64,000 bases of DNA, taken from assembly GCA_014773175.1 (NCBI GenBank), contig VXCM01000485.1, forward strand, positions 1-64,000, in the 5' to 3' direction. This document shows, piece by piece, positions 1-9,024 of the stretch. Source of the DNA: Lucifuga dentata. Lineage: Eukaryota > Chordata > Actinopteri > Ophidiiformes > Bythitidae. Below the pieces are notes generated by a model. It saw only the letters and a list, made by a program, of their open reading frames with translations, was not told the DNA's origin and did not search any database. Each line of letters starts with the position of its first letter. Position 1 is the first letter of the stretch. The position numbers and the translations under genes are program-made.

Positions 1-779
1 AAAAAAAAAAAAAAAGACGACTATTGTGTTTGTATACGCTACAACACATTCTATTTCAGCGAGCTAATAACTAGCTGGCTGCAAGCTGTATGTATCCCCA
101 AAACTTTTTATGCAGCTTTGAGGTTTCATTGGAAATATGTAAAAATTGATGTGCATAAAGCCCATTTAGAAGTAAGATAGAAGGCACCCAGAGGGCATAC
201 CTCCATGGCCCAACAGTCCTCTGACTTCATACTTTTACTGTCATTGCCTTGAAATCAGATGTGTAATTAGAGATAGATCATGCTTATTCATTGTAGAGTG
301 ATTGTGTGGATATCTCTTCTTCTCAATCTATATCAGTACCTGTTGAAAATATGTCAAAACCGTTTTACACCGTTGAATCAGCATCATTTTAGCCACACTG
401 ATGCCATAAATGTGCCCGCTGTCCAAGCATATATCTGCTCTGGGCTACATTACACTTGTTGATCGTCATAATTTATAGATTCCTGAATTTTTAAAATCAA
501 ATTTGGTGTCAGAGGATTTGACTGGTGGGTCAGTGATCCTGTCAGCCTTTAGGTAGCCATGGAAATGGGCATGCATTCCCAGTGTGTAATATATGCATAA
601 TATTCCAGTGACAGACCGGAGACCTTGTGCTCGTCCCTATGTAGCGTTCACAATGTTTTATAATCGCCATTTCTCAATAAAATGAAATATACGAATATAT
701 ATGGAAAGCTTAGCTTCTCCTGAACAAAATGAGCCCAAGCATGACATTTTATGACCACACAATCCTNTTTTGGAGAAGT
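1..779. other. 3'-flanking intergenic DNA, no gene seen
   Basis: AT-rich sequence that starts in a poly-A run. I see no exon with splice sites, no RNA gene and no recognisable repeat except the hAT terminus just to the right. The single N at 767 is a contig join. Confidence 0.6.
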
Positions 780-850
780 CATCCGAGGGCCTGATAGAAA
801 GGACCCGCAGGCCGCATTTGGCCCGTGGGCTGCCAGTTGGGGATCCCTGA
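780..850. mobile_element. hAT-type transposon terminus (fragment)
   Basis: The segment contains the wording typical of vertebrate and fish hAT ends (gccgcatttggcccgtgggc) and finishes in ccagttggggatccctg. Read on the minus strand it would begin CAGGGATCCCCAA, the usual hAT terminal form. The matching opposite terminus and an 8-bp target duplication were not found, so this is a truncated copy. The N at 767 lies close to the inner side and may hide more of it. Superfamily assignment is from recognition of the terminal wording only. Confidence 0.55.
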
Positions 851-1082
851 TGTAGACAAATTTCCTATATTGCAGTGTTGAGGTGGGGTGATGGATTGGT
901 ATCCCGATCCTTTTGCCTCAACATCTAATCAACCCTTCCTTGAACCAAGACCCCACAAATCTAAATCGAAATCCATCAGTTACTTTCCAAGATATCCTGC
1001 TGAGTAACACAGAAGTGAAAATGTAACCTCCTTGTTGGAGGCAGTTAGCTTAGCATGTGTGAAGATGAAATAATTGATTGTC

Positions 1083-1118
<36 letters not shown>

Positions 1119-2043
1119 TTGCAGCAGTTGTCATCCCACCACACTCTCGCTCTCCCCACACACTCCTCCATAAATGATGAAAGTCTCTCCTGACTAAAAT
1201 CGTTCATTTCTCTCTCCTTTATCTGCGATGACCGCAGCAAGCAGGTCATTATCTGCTCTTTGGTGAATCAAAGATGAAAGTCTCTTTTGCTTGCATGCTT
1301 GCTAACCTATACACTTTGAACCTTTCTGTGCAAAATGACTTGTTATGTTTTAACTAGAGCATGATTAATAATGCCAGGTTAAGATGCGGGGTTAAAAATA
1401 CAAAAAATAAAACTTTTAAGGTCTGAATGGAATGCCCTGCAGTTTTTATGAATGTTTGTTTGAGCGTTGTATGTGTGTGCGTGTTTTGTGTGCATGCATG
1501 TAACTTTGTATTCATGCGGTCAACCCTTTTATCCTCCTCTTCCAGGAGAGAGTGCATGAGTGTTTGTGTGTTTCTGTATTCTCCGCCGGGACTATTTCAG
1601 TTGAGGGCAAAGAACACAGAAGAGAAACTTTGAAAGCGCTTTTATGTACTTTTGAGTGAAATGATCTTAAGGACGGCTTTTTAGAAAAAAAAGAAAGAAA
1701 AAAGAAAAAAAAAAAAAANAAAAAAAAAAAAACAACTTTTATTTAGGCTTCCACATTCAGAAGGGCACTTACTCAATTATCAAGCCCCCTTCTTCCCTTT
1801 CTGCATCCATCAATCCCTCCTCTATTCTTAGGCCTGCATCTGTGCTCTGTGTGTGTGTGTGTGTGTGTGTGTGGGCATCACCATCGGCAAAGAGCATGTG
1901 CTTAGTGGTAGAGGAATGTAGGGCATGTCAGAGAGTACGCAGTGAGTCAGTCATTTCTAACCACGATTTGACCGTATTGTAAGACTTAAAATAATCACTG
2001 AACCAAAAAATGGACAACACATGTATGCTGATGATGCAAAAGC
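851..2043. other. Intergenic stretch with simple repeats
   Basis: No gene seen. It contains an A28 homopolymer (1089-1116), an A-rich run broken by a join N at 1719, and a (GT)n array. The 13-base word gatgaaagtctct occurs twice, about 97 bp apart, near 1175 and 1272. Confidence 0.55.
1849..1873. repeat. (GT)12 microsatellite
   Basis: Uninterrupted GT dinucleotide array of about 25 bases. Confidence 0.95.
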
Positions 2044-2828
2044 TTAAAGGATCATACCACCGATTTTGCATGTTTGAGCCCAATTTATACAATTTGTATA
2101 CATGCTATGGTACTGACAACCATTTCCCAAAATATACTACTTTAGCAGTAAATTTCAGTATTTTTTTCCTACCTTCCAGACTGCCATTGGTTTCAGTTCA
2201 TTCCAGTACGCTTAAAAAAAAAAAAAAAANACTGTCTATTAGTTTTTTTTTTTGTTTGTTTTTTTTACCCAAGTAACTTTATTTAACCGATCCAACATGG
2301 AGCTGCATGGAAGCCAATGTATGTCTCCGCCAGGAAATACATTCTGAAGAGAGGACAGCTTTTCCAGAGAAATTAAAATGACTGTGCCTTCTACAACTTA
2401 GAAGGCAAAACATTGACTTAGAAGGTGGGTGTATCACCTGAACATTTGACTTTGAAGATTGGACATTTGAAAAAATAACAACAAAACTAAAATACAGCTT
2501 ATGTTTGGGAAATTGTTTGCCAGTAATGCAACATGTATGCAGGTTACAGTGCCTCCAGAAAGTTTTCAGACCCCTTCACTTTTTGCACAGTTTATTGTGT
2601 TTTAGATTTAATTTTAAATGGAAAAAATTGCCATTTTTTGCCCATCAATCTACACTCCATAACCCAAAATGACAAAGTGAAAACATGTTGTTAGAAATTT
2701 TTGCATATTTATTAGAAAAATCAAAAACTGAACTCTTTCATTTCCATAAGTACTCAGACCCTTAATTCAGTACTTTATAGAAGCCCCTTTGGCAGCAATT
2801 ACAATTGTGAGTCTTCTTGGGTACATCT

Positions 2829-3290
2829 CTATAAGCTTTGCACACCTGGATTTGGGCAGTTCATCCCATTCTTCCTGCAGATTCTCTCAAGCTCCATCAG
2901 ATTGGATGGGAAGCGTATAAGAACTGTCATCTTCAGGTCTCTCCACAGATGTGTGGGGTTTAAGTCTGGACTTTGGCTGGGCCACTCAAAGACAGTCAGA
3001 GACTTGTCCTGAAGCCGCTCCAGCATTGTCTTGGCTGGATGCTTCGGGTCATTGTCATGCTGAAAGGTGAACTGTCGCCCCAGTCTGAGGTTGCCTGCAC
3101 TCTGGAACAGGTTTTCTTCAAGGACCTCTCTGTATTTGATTGCATTCATCCTTCCCTCAATTCCGACCAGTCCCCCTGTCCCTGCAGTTGAGAAGCACCC
3201 CCATAGCATGATGCTGCCACCACCATGCTTCATTGTAGGAATGGTATTAGCCAGATGATGAGCACTGCCTAGTGTTCACCAGACATAGTG
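2829..3290 (-). pseudogene. Tc1 transposase C-terminal half, left arm
   Basis: An open antisense frame from 3233 to 2829 encodes 134 residues of a Tc1 DD34E transposase. It starts at MKHGGGSIMLWGCFS, the segment that normally follows the first catalytic aspartate, passes FQHDNDPKHPAKTM, which contains the second aspartate, and continues into SPDLNPTHLWRDLK. Homologous non-open sequence reaches about 3290. The paired-type DNA-binding N-terminus is absent. The third catalytic residue, normally the glutamate of NPxExxW, is missing: relative to the right arm (aaccccacagaacatctgtgg) a GAA codon has been lost. The protein would therefore be inactive even if made. It ends at the usual C-terminal stop for the family. 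This is a dead half-gene serving as one arm of the fold-back. Confidence 0.85.
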
Positions 3291-3292
3291 TG

Positions 3293-3609
3293 TGGAGAAT
3301 GCAGCCAAATACAGAGAGGTCCTTGAAGACAACCTGCTCCAGAGTGCACGTGAGCTTTCAGCATGACAATGGCCTGAAGCATCAGTCCAGCATTGTCCAG
3401 CCAAGACAATGCTGGACTGGCTTTAGGACAACTCTCTGACTTTCCTTGAGTGGCCCAGCCAAAGCCCAGACTTAAACCCCACAGAACATCTGTGGTGAGA
3501 CCTGAAGATGACAGTTCTTAGATGCTTCCCATCCAATCTTATGAAGCTTGAGAGGATCTGCAGGAAGAATGGGATACACTGCCCAAATCTAGGTGTGCAA
3601 AGCTTGTAG
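3293..3609 (+). pseudogene. Tc1 transposase C-terminal half, right arm
   Basis: This is the sense-strand counterpart of the left arm, starting near aatgcagccaaatacagag and ending at the same C-terminal stop position. It keeps the codon for the third catalytic glutamate (aacccc aca gaa cat) that the left arm lost, but is broken by an in-frame TGA right after the LW dipeptide and by small indels, including a local rearrangement around 3385-3405 where the word ccagcattgtcttgg-like sequence appears inverted. No reading frame of useful length remains. Different lesions in the two arms indicate that they decayed independently after the inverted duplication formed. Confidence 0.75.
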
Positions 3610-3671
3610 AGATGTAACCAAGAAGACTTGCAGCTGTAATTGCTGCCAAAGGAGCTTCAACAAAGTGCTGA

Positions 3672-3798
3672 ATTAAGGGTCTGAATACTTATGGAAATGA
3701 AAGATTTCAGTTTTTGATTTTTAATAAATCTGCANATTAAGGGTCTGAATACTTATGGAAATGAAAGATTTCAGTTTTTGATTTTTAATAAATCTGCA
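3672..3798. repeat. Assembly join: 63-bp duplication around N at 3735
   Basis: Positions 3672-3734 are repeated exactly at 3736-3798 with a single N between. The pattern is that of an unmerged contig overlap; the real sequence probably has one copy. Confidence 0.85.
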
Positions 3799-3994
3799 AA
3801 AGAATTCTAACATGTTTTCACTTTGTCATTATGAGTTACTGAGTGTAGATTAATGGGCAAAAATGGCAATTTTATCCATTTAAAATTAAATCTACAACAC
3901 AATAAAATGTGCTAAAAGTAAAGGGGTCTGAAAACTTTTTGGAGGCACTGTATATTGGCCTCAGACATGCCCAATCGCTGGTATAGTCCTTTAA

Positions 3995-4801
3995 AACACT
4001 CATTATCCATTTCTGACTTCTGGAAAGAAAAAAAAAAACAAAGTAAAGTGTCTTTTGTACCATATGTTGGCTGAGGTAAAAAAATAAAAAAAAGCTGCAA
4101 CTGCATGAGAAGCTTGCACAATGATTGGTAAACTCATTCCATCGCCCTCACTTGCAGATCTCAGCTCTTTTAACTGCAGCCTTGTCACTCAGCACCCTGA
4201 AAGGCAAGACCTCACACAAGTTTGACAGATAAGTCTCCTCACTTCATTGCAGTTTGACATTTTACCTCCCTGAAAAGTTACAGCCTCACTCCTCCTGCCT
4301 TTATTTCTCTTCTTCCATCTTCTTCTCCCTCCCCCTTCACACACACACACAAATTCCCTGAGTCCATCTCCTCTCCTCCTGTCCATCTGCCAGGCAAAAT
4401 GGAGCCTCAGACAAAGGAGACGGAGGCTAACTCAGTGATCTGAATCAAATAGCAAGAGGAGGAGGGTAGGAGAGGAAAGGAGGAGTGATGGGTGCCAGGG
4501 AGGGAGACAGGGAGATGTGGGAGACAGAGGGCTGGATGGTGAAGGGAGGCATGAGGGGTTAGATGCGAATTTCTTCTGACAGGTTGAAGTCTCCTCTGAG
4601 CTGACCTCCTCCCAGATGGGAGTCATGTCTGCTGGAGGATGAGGGTGGGCTGAGGAAAGGAGCTATCAGGAGGAACAGTGGGTGGTTTGTTTTTTTTTTT
4701 AGTCTATAATCATGGAAATTTCTGAATGCAGCAGGATCAACACTGACCATAGCAAGTGTTTCATATAATCTTATCCTATGATAGAAAATATTGTTTAATC
4801 C
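3995..4801. other. Intergenic, with a purine-rich block
   Basis: No gene seen. Positions 4443-4560 are almost all A and G on the plus strand (gaggagg, gggagggagaca words). The segment lies between two copies of the TTAA-ended family. Confidence 0.55.
4443..4560 (+). repeat. Polypurine tract
   Basis: About 118 bp of strongly purine-biased sequence with few interruptions, dominated by GGA and GA words. Such tracts can adopt triplex structures; here only the composition is observed. Confidence 0.6.
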
Positions 4802-5461
4802 TTGAAAGACCATACCAGCCATTTTGCATGTTTGAGCATAATACAGTATATTCAATTTTCATACACTTATTGACACTCATTTCCCAAAAGCATACTACTG
4901 GAACAGTGAATTTTAAAAAAAATTCCTACTTTCCAGACCGCCATTGGTTTCAGTTCATTCTGGTACGCTATTGAAATCAACTTGTTGATACTTGTAACAT
5001 TCATGGGATAGGTAATCCATCATCAGGAACAACACGTGTACTCAGGTTTTTTTCAAAGTTATGTAATTTTAGTGTTTAGGCGCAATAAAAAAGCGTGGAG
5101 TGAATGTATGTCTCCACTGGGGAATATAGTCCCAAAAGAAGACCTGCANCAATAAAAAAGCGTGGAGTGAATGTATGTCTCCACTGGGGAATATAGTCCC
5201 AAAAGAAGACCTGCATTTGTTGAAAAATTTAAACGACAGTGAGTTCATAAGGCTGCGTAACTATTAGCAGGTGAAACATTGATTTTTAAGGTGGTTGTAT
5301 CGCTTGAATATTTGATTTTGAAAGATGAAGAGATTTTGCAAAATATCAGGAAAGCTGAAATATAGTTTTATCCTTTGGAAAATGGTTTTCAGTAACGTAA
5401 CATGTATGAAAATCGAATATATTAGGCTCAAACATGCAAAATGGCCAGTATGTTCCTTTAA
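4802..5461 (+). mobile_element. TTAA-ended inverted-repeat element, copy 2
   Basis: This is the most complete copy. The left terminus is ttgaaagaccataccagcca and the right terminus, read on the minus strand, ttaaaggaacatactggcca. Both continue through ttttgcatgtttgagc and, after a small gap, ttttcataca, giving imperfect inverted repeats of about 90 bp. Interior words (aatgtatgtctccac, atagtccca, aaggtggttgtat) match copies 1 and 3. The length is 660 bp as assembled and about 593 bp once the 67-bp join artefact at 5149 is removed. No protein is encoded. The left TTAA has mutated to TTGA. Confidence 0.7.
5083..5215. repeat. Assembly join: 66-bp duplication around N at 5149
   Basis: Positions 5083-5148 are repeated exactly at 5150-5215 across a single N, which indicates an unmerged contig overlap. 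Confidence 0.85.
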
Positions 5462-8054
5462 GTACTAGTTCCACAATGATGAAAAATATAGAAATATAAG
5501 TTAGTAGCATGCTTCCGCTTAAGTAAATATAGCAGTAAATGTTACCTTCAAATTTCAAAAGTGGCAGAGCTCCCTGTGATGAATGTGCTGTCAGAGGGTG
5601 ATGAGAATTAAATTTCCCAAAATGGGAGATAATTGCAAATGGTTTTCTAGCTTTAAGATAAGTTTTAATAAAGATACTGTAACATCAAGTATGCAAAGTA
5701 TTATCAAGCTGAAACCAGATTTTTTTTTTCCTTCCCCTAAAATGCCCCTTGATGTTTTGGAAGTTCTGTATCTTTCGGAGATGATGTTTCTATTAAATTA
5801 TGAAACCTTAATTATGTCTAATACAATGTTTTTCTTTGAGATTTTAAGCTATTGATAGACAATGTTGTATTTTTTCCCCTCTCTCTTTTTATTCTATGTG
5901 CATTTTGCTTTGAGTTGCTGTAAGCCATTCATTTATTAGTTATTGTTTACAACATATGTAATTGCTTATAGAATTGTCAAGTTCAAACTTGACCTTGAGC
6001 TGGCTTGGGATGTAAAAATTACAAAATTTTTAAGTGTGTGTGTGTGTATATATATATTAATGTGCTATTTGGTGGCTTTGGTGCATTTTAAAGGTGAATT
6101 TTCTTCTGTCTTAACTTCACTTACATATTTTATGTAGAATTAGATATCTTATTTTAGGTGAGATGATACGCAATTTTAACCTTACTAATTATATATATGA
6201 ACATCCAGTTTCTGTGTATACATATATATATATATTCAGTTCCAAATATGAGATATAAATGTGAGAATGCATCACTTTAGTATGGTTACAGGGCTTGCCT
6301 CCTTTTAGACTGTATTTTCACTACACTATAAAATACATTACAGTCACCTTACAGTGCAGAAAGTAACATTTTGATATGGAAAAACTTGGATGCTGAAGAG
6401 AAAAGCGAGTGGAACAGGGCAAAGAGAAGTTCACAAACTGATGCAGAAGCAGAGGAATCGTTTCAATCTGCAGTACCTCAGGAGGTCAGGACTTTTACAT
6501 GTGTAAAAATACTGGAAACACACATCAAGAAAAAACAAAACAAAAAAACAAAAAACAAAACAAAACAAAAAAAAAAAAAAANAAAAAAAAAAAAACACGC
6601 ACATACACTCTTCCCTCAATTCAAATGCAATGCCTTACAATTCAATTTCTATAAAAGGTGCAAAAATCACACCAATTTAAAAAAAAACAAAAAAACAAAA
6701 ACAAAACAAACAAAAAAAAAACAGGTTATTGACCAATAAAAAAAAAAAAAAAAANAAAAAAAAAAAAAAAACAAATAAATTGATCAATAATAAAATTAAA
6801 CTTAAGTAGATTCAACCTGTGGTACCAATTCTTAAGTACATGAATTGTAACCATGAATTCAATCATAATCAATTAAATAATAATCAGCTTGATAAATTAA
6901 ATAGTTCAACTAATCAATGTTAAATGACTTACATTACCAGAGAAAAACTATTTCACATCCTCCTGTGATTGAGAACTGATTCATAAAGAACATTTTTCCG
7001 TTTTAGCTCCACCAGTAATTCCTTCTCCATCATAATGAAAGTGAGTTACCTGCCTTAATCTGTTCCTGCATTTTCTATGCTATGTTTCTCTATAATCTCA
7101 ATTTATTAATCAAATCTAACTTTTCAATAAGCGCCTGGAAAATGAGCACAAACTAACTTACACTGATGCAGTGATTACATGTTACAAAACTGAGATTCTT
7201 CCTGCAGTGAAAACTGAGCAGAAAGTGGCACCATTTGTTGCAAATTAGCTGACTGCTGGACTGTCTTAACATCAATAATTAATCAAAACACAACATCAGA
7301 CATTGCAGAAAGGGGGGGGGGCTAATACATGTTGGAATATGCTAGAAATATTAAACCGTAATCAAAGGTTTGATTCANGGGGGGGGGGCTAATACATGTT
7401 GGAATATGCTAGAAATATTAAACCGTAATCAAAGGTTTGATTCACTATCGGTTTAATGACGTGGAAACAGAAACCAGCTTGCTTTATGGCAGCAATGCAA
7501 TTAGCTTACCTTGCTATCATGCTAGTCGGAGTAGACTGCCGTTGTGGATCACAAAGCAGGTAGCCACAAACAAACGATGTCTCATTTCAACGAACATGGT
7601 CCACGGATTAAAAGCAGCTCCTTGTATGGCATGATCCAAATAAGAAAACTCCAAAGGAAGGCTGATAACTGCGTCCATCTTTAGCAGAGTCCCACTCCTC
7701 AGCAAGACGACCAAGGCCCAAGATTGGCAAGTCAAAGGAAACAATTTAGGAAAGATTTGACCAATAAAGTTGATATCCTTGAAATGTAAAGTGTATCTTT
7801 CCAACACACATTACAGTCTATGCGCTTCTATGCCTTTTCAAAACAGCTCTATTTATTGCCCAGGAGCTAATTAAAGTGTTTAAAGTCACAAGGGTTTGAT
7901 TGACATGTGCATCAACCAATTAGAGGCAGGGAAATTGTGCTTACGTTTCCGCCTGAAATGCAGAGGAGCTAAAGTAGAAAATCTCAGAATGCAAAATACA
8001 AGTTAAAACTTACAACTCACAAAGTACAATACTGAAACAATGTACTTAGTTACT
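5462..8054. other. AT-rich intergenic DNA, no gene seen
   Basis: Contains short TA/TG arrays (around 6035-6055 and 6218-6236), very A-rich runs with join Ns at 6582 and 6755, and a join duplication at 7312-7444. The open frames here are A-rich or unremarkable and lack coding character. Confidence 0.55.
7312..7444. repeat. Assembly join: 66-bp duplication around N at 7378
   Basis: Positions 7312-7377, beginning with a G10 run, are repeated exactly at 7379-7444 across a single N. Confidence 0.85.
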
Positions 8055-8458
8055 TACACCCACCTTCACATTCAATGTTTTGCCTTTTAACACATCCAGA
8101 AGGCACAGTTGTTTTAATTGCTTGGTAAAAGCCCTCTTCTCCTGGGACTATATTTCCTGGTGGAGGCGTACATTGTTTTCCATGCAGTTTCATGTTGGAC
8201 TGGTTAGATAAAGTTACATCAACAAAAAAAACTTAATAGACATCTTGTTCATTGTGATGATTACTTATCTCAAACACATTTGAAGTCTCTACAAGTTGAT
8301 TTTAATAGCACTGGAATGAACTTAAAGCAATGGCAGCCTGAAAGGTAGGGGAAAAAAAAACAAATCTAAAATTTACTGCGACAGTAGTATATTTTCTGAA
8401 ATGTCAGTAACATAAAATGTTGACTCCAATGTGCACTACCATTGGTATTGTCCTTTAA
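8055..8458 (-). mobile_element. TTAA-ended element, copy 3 (truncated)
   Basis: Read on the minus strand this starts ttaaaggacaataccaatgg and then follows copy 1: atgttactgac, aaaatatactact, cagtaaatttta, ctgccattg, agttcattcca, aatcaacttg, and the interior words ccaccaggaaatatagtccca, aactgtgccttct, aaggcaaaacattga and gaaggtgggtgta. It stops there, losing the second terminal inverted repeat. Identity to copy 1 over the interior is clear by eye. It lies opposite in orientation to copies 1 and 2. Confidence 0.65.
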
Positions 8459-8531
8459 AACCCAAATTGAATATGATCCATAACAAAGATGAAACTTTGA
8501 TGTCTGTCAATTTATTTTTCAGGTTAGATTA

Positions 8532-9024
8532 ATATCTATGACAGTGTATTAGGGCCATATAAGAGGAAAAAACAAAACAAAAAAGAAACCAAACAAACCA
8601 ATTAGAGTGGCATTATTCTGAGTTTTAAAACTCGAAATAGTTTTACAAACTTGCCAGTTTTAAAAGTCCGTATGCTTATGATAATTTGATGGTTTTGCGC
8701 TAAAAGCTAAAGTATTTCTTTATTGCTAAATCCAATGGAATTAGCAATGTGTGTGTAGATATATATATATCTATATATATATATAGATATATATATCTAT
8801 ATAGATATATATATCTATCTATCTATATATATAGATAGATATATCTATATATATAGATATAGATATATCTGTGTGTAGATATATATATATCTATATATAT
8901 CTACACACACACACACACACACAATTTAATAAGGTCATGTACTCGGAAAAAAACTCGCNCCCCCCCCCCCCCCTCGTTTTTTTCTTTTTCATGTTATATG
9001 GCCCAAATACACTGTCATAAATAT
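8532..9024. mobile_element. MITE with 30-bp terminal inverted repeats
   Basis: The left end (8532-8561) and the inverted right end (8995-9024) match at 28 of 30 bases; the core is tatgacagtgtatt followed by gggccatata. No reading frame is present. The interior contains the TA/GATA palindrome at 8749-8922 and a C14 run beside the N at 8959. The length of about 490 bp, the inverted termini and the lack of coding sequence fit a miniature inverted-repeat transposable element. The superfamily cannot be fixed because the target duplication is unclear: the flanks are themselves AT-rich. Confidence 0.7.
8749..8922. repeat. Compound GT/TA/GATA/CA palindromic microsatellite
   Basis: The array begins with GTGTGTGTAG, runs through alternating TATA, TATC and TAGA blocks, and ends in CTACACACAC. 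The outer arms (gtgtgtagatatatatat and atatatatctacacacac) are mutually inverted, as are several inner blocks, so most of the 174 bp can fold on itself. Confidence 0.9.

Larger units (their letters stand above)
2547..3950. mobile_element. Fold-back (palindromic) Tc1/mariner element
   Basis: The termini are perfect Tc1-style inverted repeats: cagtgcctccagaaagtttt at the left and, inverted, cagtgcctccaaaaagtttt at the right, bordered on each side by a TA target duplication (2545-2546, 3951-3952). Inside there is not one transposase gene but the 3' half of the element present twice in opposite orientations. The left arm (2547 to about 3290) is antisense and the right arm (about 3293 to 3950) is sense. 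The arms pair over nearly 600 bp with scattered mismatches, leaving a loop of roughly 135 bp. Tc1 elements of about 1.6 kb normally carry a single transposase of about 340 residues. This derivative cannot encode one and would have needed transposase in trans. The 63-bp duplication at 3672-3798 is an assembly artefact. Confidence 0.85.
2044..3994 (+). mobile_element. TTAA-ended inverted-repeat element, copy 1 (interrupted by Tc1)
   Basis: The left end reads ttaaaggatcataccaccga and the right end, read on the minus strand, ttaaaggactataccagcga. Both ends continue into imperfect inverted repeats about 90 bp long that share the words gcatgtttgagcc, atacatg, ttactg and atttccca. Removing the Tc1 insertion leaves about 545 bp. 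The interior shares wording with copies 2 and 3 (aatgtatgtctcc, gaaggtgggtgtat). No coding capacity is seen, so it is a non-autonomous, MITE-like element. TTAA at both borders would suit a piggyBac-type target duplication, but the inner terminal bases are not the usual piggyBac ones, so the superfamily is left open. A join N lies at 2230. Confidence 0.7.
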
